Shown here: positions 5,166 through 6,553 of the stretch, one piece after another
How the letters are laid out: each line of letters opens with the position of its first letter
How positions within the stretch are numbered: position 1 is the first letter of the stretch
DNA from: Actinomycetes bacterium
GTDB taxonomy: Bacteria > Actinomycetota > Acidimicrobiia > Acidimicrobiales > Microtrichaceae
DNA: 6,553 nt
Direction of reading: 5' to 3'
Assembly: GCA_023423475.1 (NCBI GenBank)
Contig: JAFAFN010000593.1
Coordinates: 1-6,553 of the forward strand
Notes under the pieces: generated by a model
What the model was told of the DNA's origin: nothing
Databases searched by the model: none
Seen by the model: only the letters and a program-made list of their open reading frames with translations
Position numbers and translations under genes: made by a program

Positions 5166-5855
5166 TCACGGGCCCTCGTCGTAGACGTCCGACCGGTACT
5201 CGGCGGCCATCTCTGCCCGCACCTCCGCTTCGAGTTCTGCCGCCATGGCAAGACCCTCCGCCTTGTTCTCCAAGTACACCGAGATGCCCATGTCTGCCGC
5301 CGCCAACATGTTCGCCACCGCCTCGATCGTCTCAGCGAACCCGACGAGATCGATGCGCGTCAGATCCTCTGGCAGTGATCGTTCGCCCTGCTTGTCCGTC
5401 GGGTACCGGAATGCCATCGACTTGCCGTCGATCTCGGCGAGCTCCGCGATGATCCGATCCGTAACGGCCAGGCTGCCGTCCGGGGTCTCACCGAACACCT
5501 CGACGAGAATCCGCCGGCACGACCACCACAGGCGGTCCAAGTCGTGGATCTTCTCGAAGCCGCCTGGCTCGTCGATCAGCGCCTTCCCGGTCTGGATCAG
5601 GTCCTTCATCTGCAGCTCGAGGTACTGGCGGTAGTTGAAGACGATCGGAAACACGAGATAGTCGTGGTGCCGGTCGGTGTCGATCACATGCTGGACGAGA
5701 GTTCGCCCGGCGAGCCGGAACCCGTTCGCGTAGCCGTGCCACTCGTCGCCACCAAAGTTCAGACAAGCGTGGTACCTCCCTGTCCCGGTCAGCTCGTACA
5801 GCGACATCCCCTCGGTAGGCCACTCCGCGGGAGCATCCTCGTCAGTCGATCCCAT
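5166..5855 (-). CDS. HEPN-like protein, possible partner of the AbiJ-like nuclease
   Basis: A 229-residue, mostly helical, soluble protein. The core reads FPIVFNYRQYLELQMKDLI (69-87), then KIHDLDRLWWSCRRIL (102-117), then MAFRYPTDKQG (147-157), and a helical tail to the end. The order 'Arg-x-x-x-Glu helix, Lys-x-His-Asp-Leu helix, Arg-Tyr-Pro' resembles HEPN-fold proteins that I know from toxin-antitoxin and abortive-infection settings, but the classical R-x4-6-H RNase motif is not clearly present, so catalytic activity is uncertain. The first 45 residues (Glu/Asp-rich, then GRYHACLNFGGDEWHGYANG) form an unassigned N-terminal region. ATG 5855 is chosen because AAGGAG lies six bases before it; the frame extends 18 codons further upstream. 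It is the first gene of the minus-strand cluster and is followed by the AbiJ-like gene after 46 bases. HEPN assignment is tentative; coding is secure. Confidence 0.75.
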   Translation of the reverse strand: MGSTDEDAPAEWPTEGMSLYELTGTGRYHACLNFGGDEWHGYANGFRLAGRTLVQHVIDTDRHHDYLVFPIVFNYRQYLELQMKDLIQTGKALIDEPGGFEKIHDLDRLWWSCRRILVEVFGETPDGSLAVTDRIIAELAEIDGKSMAFRYPTDKQGERSLPEDLTRIDLVGFAETIEAVANMLAAADMGISVYLENKAEGLAMAAELEAEVRAEMAAEYRSDVYDEGP

Positions 5856-5861
5856 GCCCTT

Positions 5862-5867
5862 CTCCTT
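5862..5867 (-). promoter_or_regulatory. Ribosome binding site deciding the HEPN-like start
   Basis: AAGGAG on the minus strand, six bases before ATG 5855. It argues for this start and against the longer version of the open frame that continues upstream for 18 codons. Confidence 0.7.
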
Positions 5868-5890
5868 CGTCCACCAACGATGGTGCAGCA

Positions 5891-5904
5891 CCGGACGGGT
5901 CCGG
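5891..5904. promoter_or_regulatory. CCGGAC-GG-GTCCGG palindrome, possible operator
   Basis: Perfect six-base arms (5891-5896 and 5899-5904) around GG, 36 bases upstream of the first gene of the HEPN-like/AbiJ-like cluster. The position suits an operator for a dimeric repressor, or a leader hairpin in its transcript. In GC-rich DNA such a palindrome can also arise by chance. Confidence 0.3.
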
Positions 5905-6105
5905 GCCACCAGCCTGCTCGACGATGCGGAGGCGGCTCAGCGGGGCTGCTGCTGTCAGTCGTGCAAACTGATCTCAGGCACGATCGGGCCTTCCGGGTGT
6001 CAGCGGGTCGAAAGGCCACTCGCAGTGACAGCCGTGCAGCACCGCCTTGCGGTCAGCGGCGATTCCCGGACCGTGACGTAGAGCGGAGCTGTCGCTGGTT
6101 CCGCC

Positions 6106-6111
6106 TACCCT
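6106..6111 (+). promoter_or_regulatory. Possible -10 box upstream of hsdR
   Basis: TACCCT fits TANNNT and would start transcription near 6118, upstream of the Shine-Dalgarno at 6131-6137. Such a transcript would exclude the ATG at 6113 as start codon. No -35 consensus is found at the usual distance. Confidence 0.3.
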
Positions 6112-6130
6112 CATGAGGAAGGAAGAGGAC

Positions 6131-6137
6131 GGGGAGG
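6131..6137 (+). promoter_or_regulatory. Ribosome binding site fixing the GTG start of hsdR
   Basis: GGGGAGG five bases before GTG 6143. It favours GTG 6143 over the in-frame ATG 6113, which has no Shine-Dalgarno. Confidence 0.7.
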
Positions 6138-6142
6138 CCACG

Positions 6143-6553
6143 GTGCCGGGAGCAGACAAGTACCTGACACCAGAGGCCCGCGCACGAGTCGACATCGACG
6201 AGATGCTCGAAGCAGCGGGATGGGCGATTCAGGACCGCGACGAGCTCAACCTGCACGCCGGCCGTGGCGTCGCAGTGCGCGAGTTCCTCCTCAACGGCAA
6301 CAAGGAGGTCGACTACCTCCTGTTCGTCGATCAGCAGGCAGTCGGGGTCCTCGAAGCGAAGAAGCAAGGATCGACCCTCACGGGGGTTGAGCCCCAGTCG
6401 AAGCTGTACTCCGAGGCACTCCCCGGACATGTCAACGCTCCGGTGCGACCGCTGCCGTTCTTGTACGAGTCGACCGGGATCGAAACCAGGTTCACCAACA
6501 GCTTCGACCCGGTACCGCGAAGCCGCCCGGTGTTCGCGATCCACCGGCCCGAG
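6143..6553 (+). CDS. hsdR: Type I restriction endonuclease subunit R, N-terminal part
   Basis: The first 137 residues of the large ATP-dependent subunit of a type I restriction-modification complex, which translocates and cleaves unmodified DNA together with HsdM and HsdS; the gene continues off the right edge. Family signs in order: TPEARARVDIDEMLEAAGW (9-27) and QDRDELNLHAGRGVAVREF (30-48), then the nuclease motif with Asp57 in VDYLLFVD and Glu71-Ala72-Lys73 in VGVLEAKKQG, the QxxxY motif Gln85-Tyr89, then LPFLYESTG, ETRFTNSFDP and SRPVFAIHRPE. All visible catalytic residues are intact. The helicase motor (normally following) lies outside the window. The start is GTG 6143, based on the GGGGAGG five bases upstream; ATG 6113 in the same frame is the alternative. 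hsdM and hsdS are not in this window and should be sought to the right. Confidence 0.93.
   Translation, partial: MPGADKYLTPEARARVDIDEMLEAAGWAIQDRDELNLHAGRGVAVREFLLNGNKEVDYLLFVDQQAVGVLEAKKQGSTLTGVEPQSKLYSEALPGHVNAPVRPLPFLYESTGIETRFTNSFDPVPRSRPVFAIHRPE

Larger units (their letters stand above)
5856..6142. other. Divergent intergenic region between HEPN-like gene and hsdR
   Basis: 287 bases without a supportable gene. Short open frames here on both strands have unnatural compositions and no ribosome binding sites. It should hold promoters for the leftward HEPN/AbiJ-like cluster and for rightward hsdR. On the minus side no TANNNT box is found in the first 145 bases, so the leftward promoter is not recognised. 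A CTGACA (5958-5953, minus) has no -10 at the right distance. The 14-base palindrome at 5891-5904 and a -10-like TACCCT at 6106-6111 are listed separately. No tRNA or repeat is seen. Confidence 0.6.

Noticed and set aside
5120..5251. 44-residue N-terminal extension of the AbiJ-like protein
   Set aside because: It overlaps the HEPN-like gene, is Arg/Ser/Thr-rich and lies upstream of where the AbiJ-like domain naturally begins.
3776..5452. Several plus-strand frames opposite the AbiJ-like and HEPN-like genes
   Set aside because: They mirror a strong minus-strand coding frame with recognisable domains and lack ribosome binding sites.
5856..5909. 18-residue N-terminal extension of the HEPN-like protein
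   Set aside because: The AAGGAG six bases before ATG 5855 lies inside this extension and points to the shorter protein.
5941..5958. Run of CTG/GCT triplets as a tandem repeat
   Set aside because: Only about three units, too short to be more than local composition.
5854..6195. Short frames on both strands in the hsdR/HEPN-like intergenic region
   Set aside because: Unnatural composition, no ribosome binding site, and overlap with well-supported genes at both ends.
6053..6544. 163-residue minus-strand frame opposite hsdR
   Set aside because: The plus strand has unmistakable HsdR motifs with an intact nuclease site; the minus frame is its shadow.

Overview
The window comes from a high-GC bacterium, most likely an actinomycete. 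Codon third positions are dominated by G and C, GTC/GAC/CTC/GCC codons are favoured, GTG starts are used, and several protein families look actinobacterial. No marker gene pins the genus. No rRNA, tRNA, CRISPR array, integrase or transposase is visible.

The layout is that of a compact defence island. At the left edge, a truncated minus-strand gene (from 231 off the edge) diverges from a 96-residue plus-strand gene of unknown function (260-550). Next is a minus-strand cluster (2390 down to 595): a HExxH zinc metalloprotease resembling ImmA/IrrE or M48 peptidases, a 61-residue protein overlapping its 3' end by 55 bases, and a 340-residue protein with an N-terminal Mrr-type PD-(D/E)XK nuclease domain. 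A small plus-strand helix-turn-helix protein of the excisionase/MerR-like class (2470-2667) is divergent from this cluster and separated from it by 79 bases. Two hairpins follow it, between convergent genes.

A second minus-strand cluster runs from 5855 to 2725. It encodes a 229-residue protein with a HEPN-like pattern, a 452-residue protein with an AbiJ-type N-terminal domain and a C-terminal DUF559/Vsr-like nuclease domain, a 140-residue unknown protein, and a 155-residue GIY-YIG protein. A 287-base divergent intergenic region separates it from the 5' end of a type I restriction endonuclease subunit (hsdR, plus strand, from 6143 off the right edge).

Four different nuclease folds or catalytic motifs are therefore visible: Mrr, GIY-YIG, DUF559-like and the HsdR nuclease domain. 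There is also a possible HEPN protein and a putative regulatory protease. I infer phage defence from the abortive-infection-like domain, the HsdR neighbour and the density of nucleases. The most interesting candidates are the HEPN-like/AbiJ-like nuclease operon with its two downstream companions, and the HTH / metalloprotease / small protein / Mrr nuclease module, which could be a protease-controlled nuclease switch. Neither function can be proved from sequence alone.
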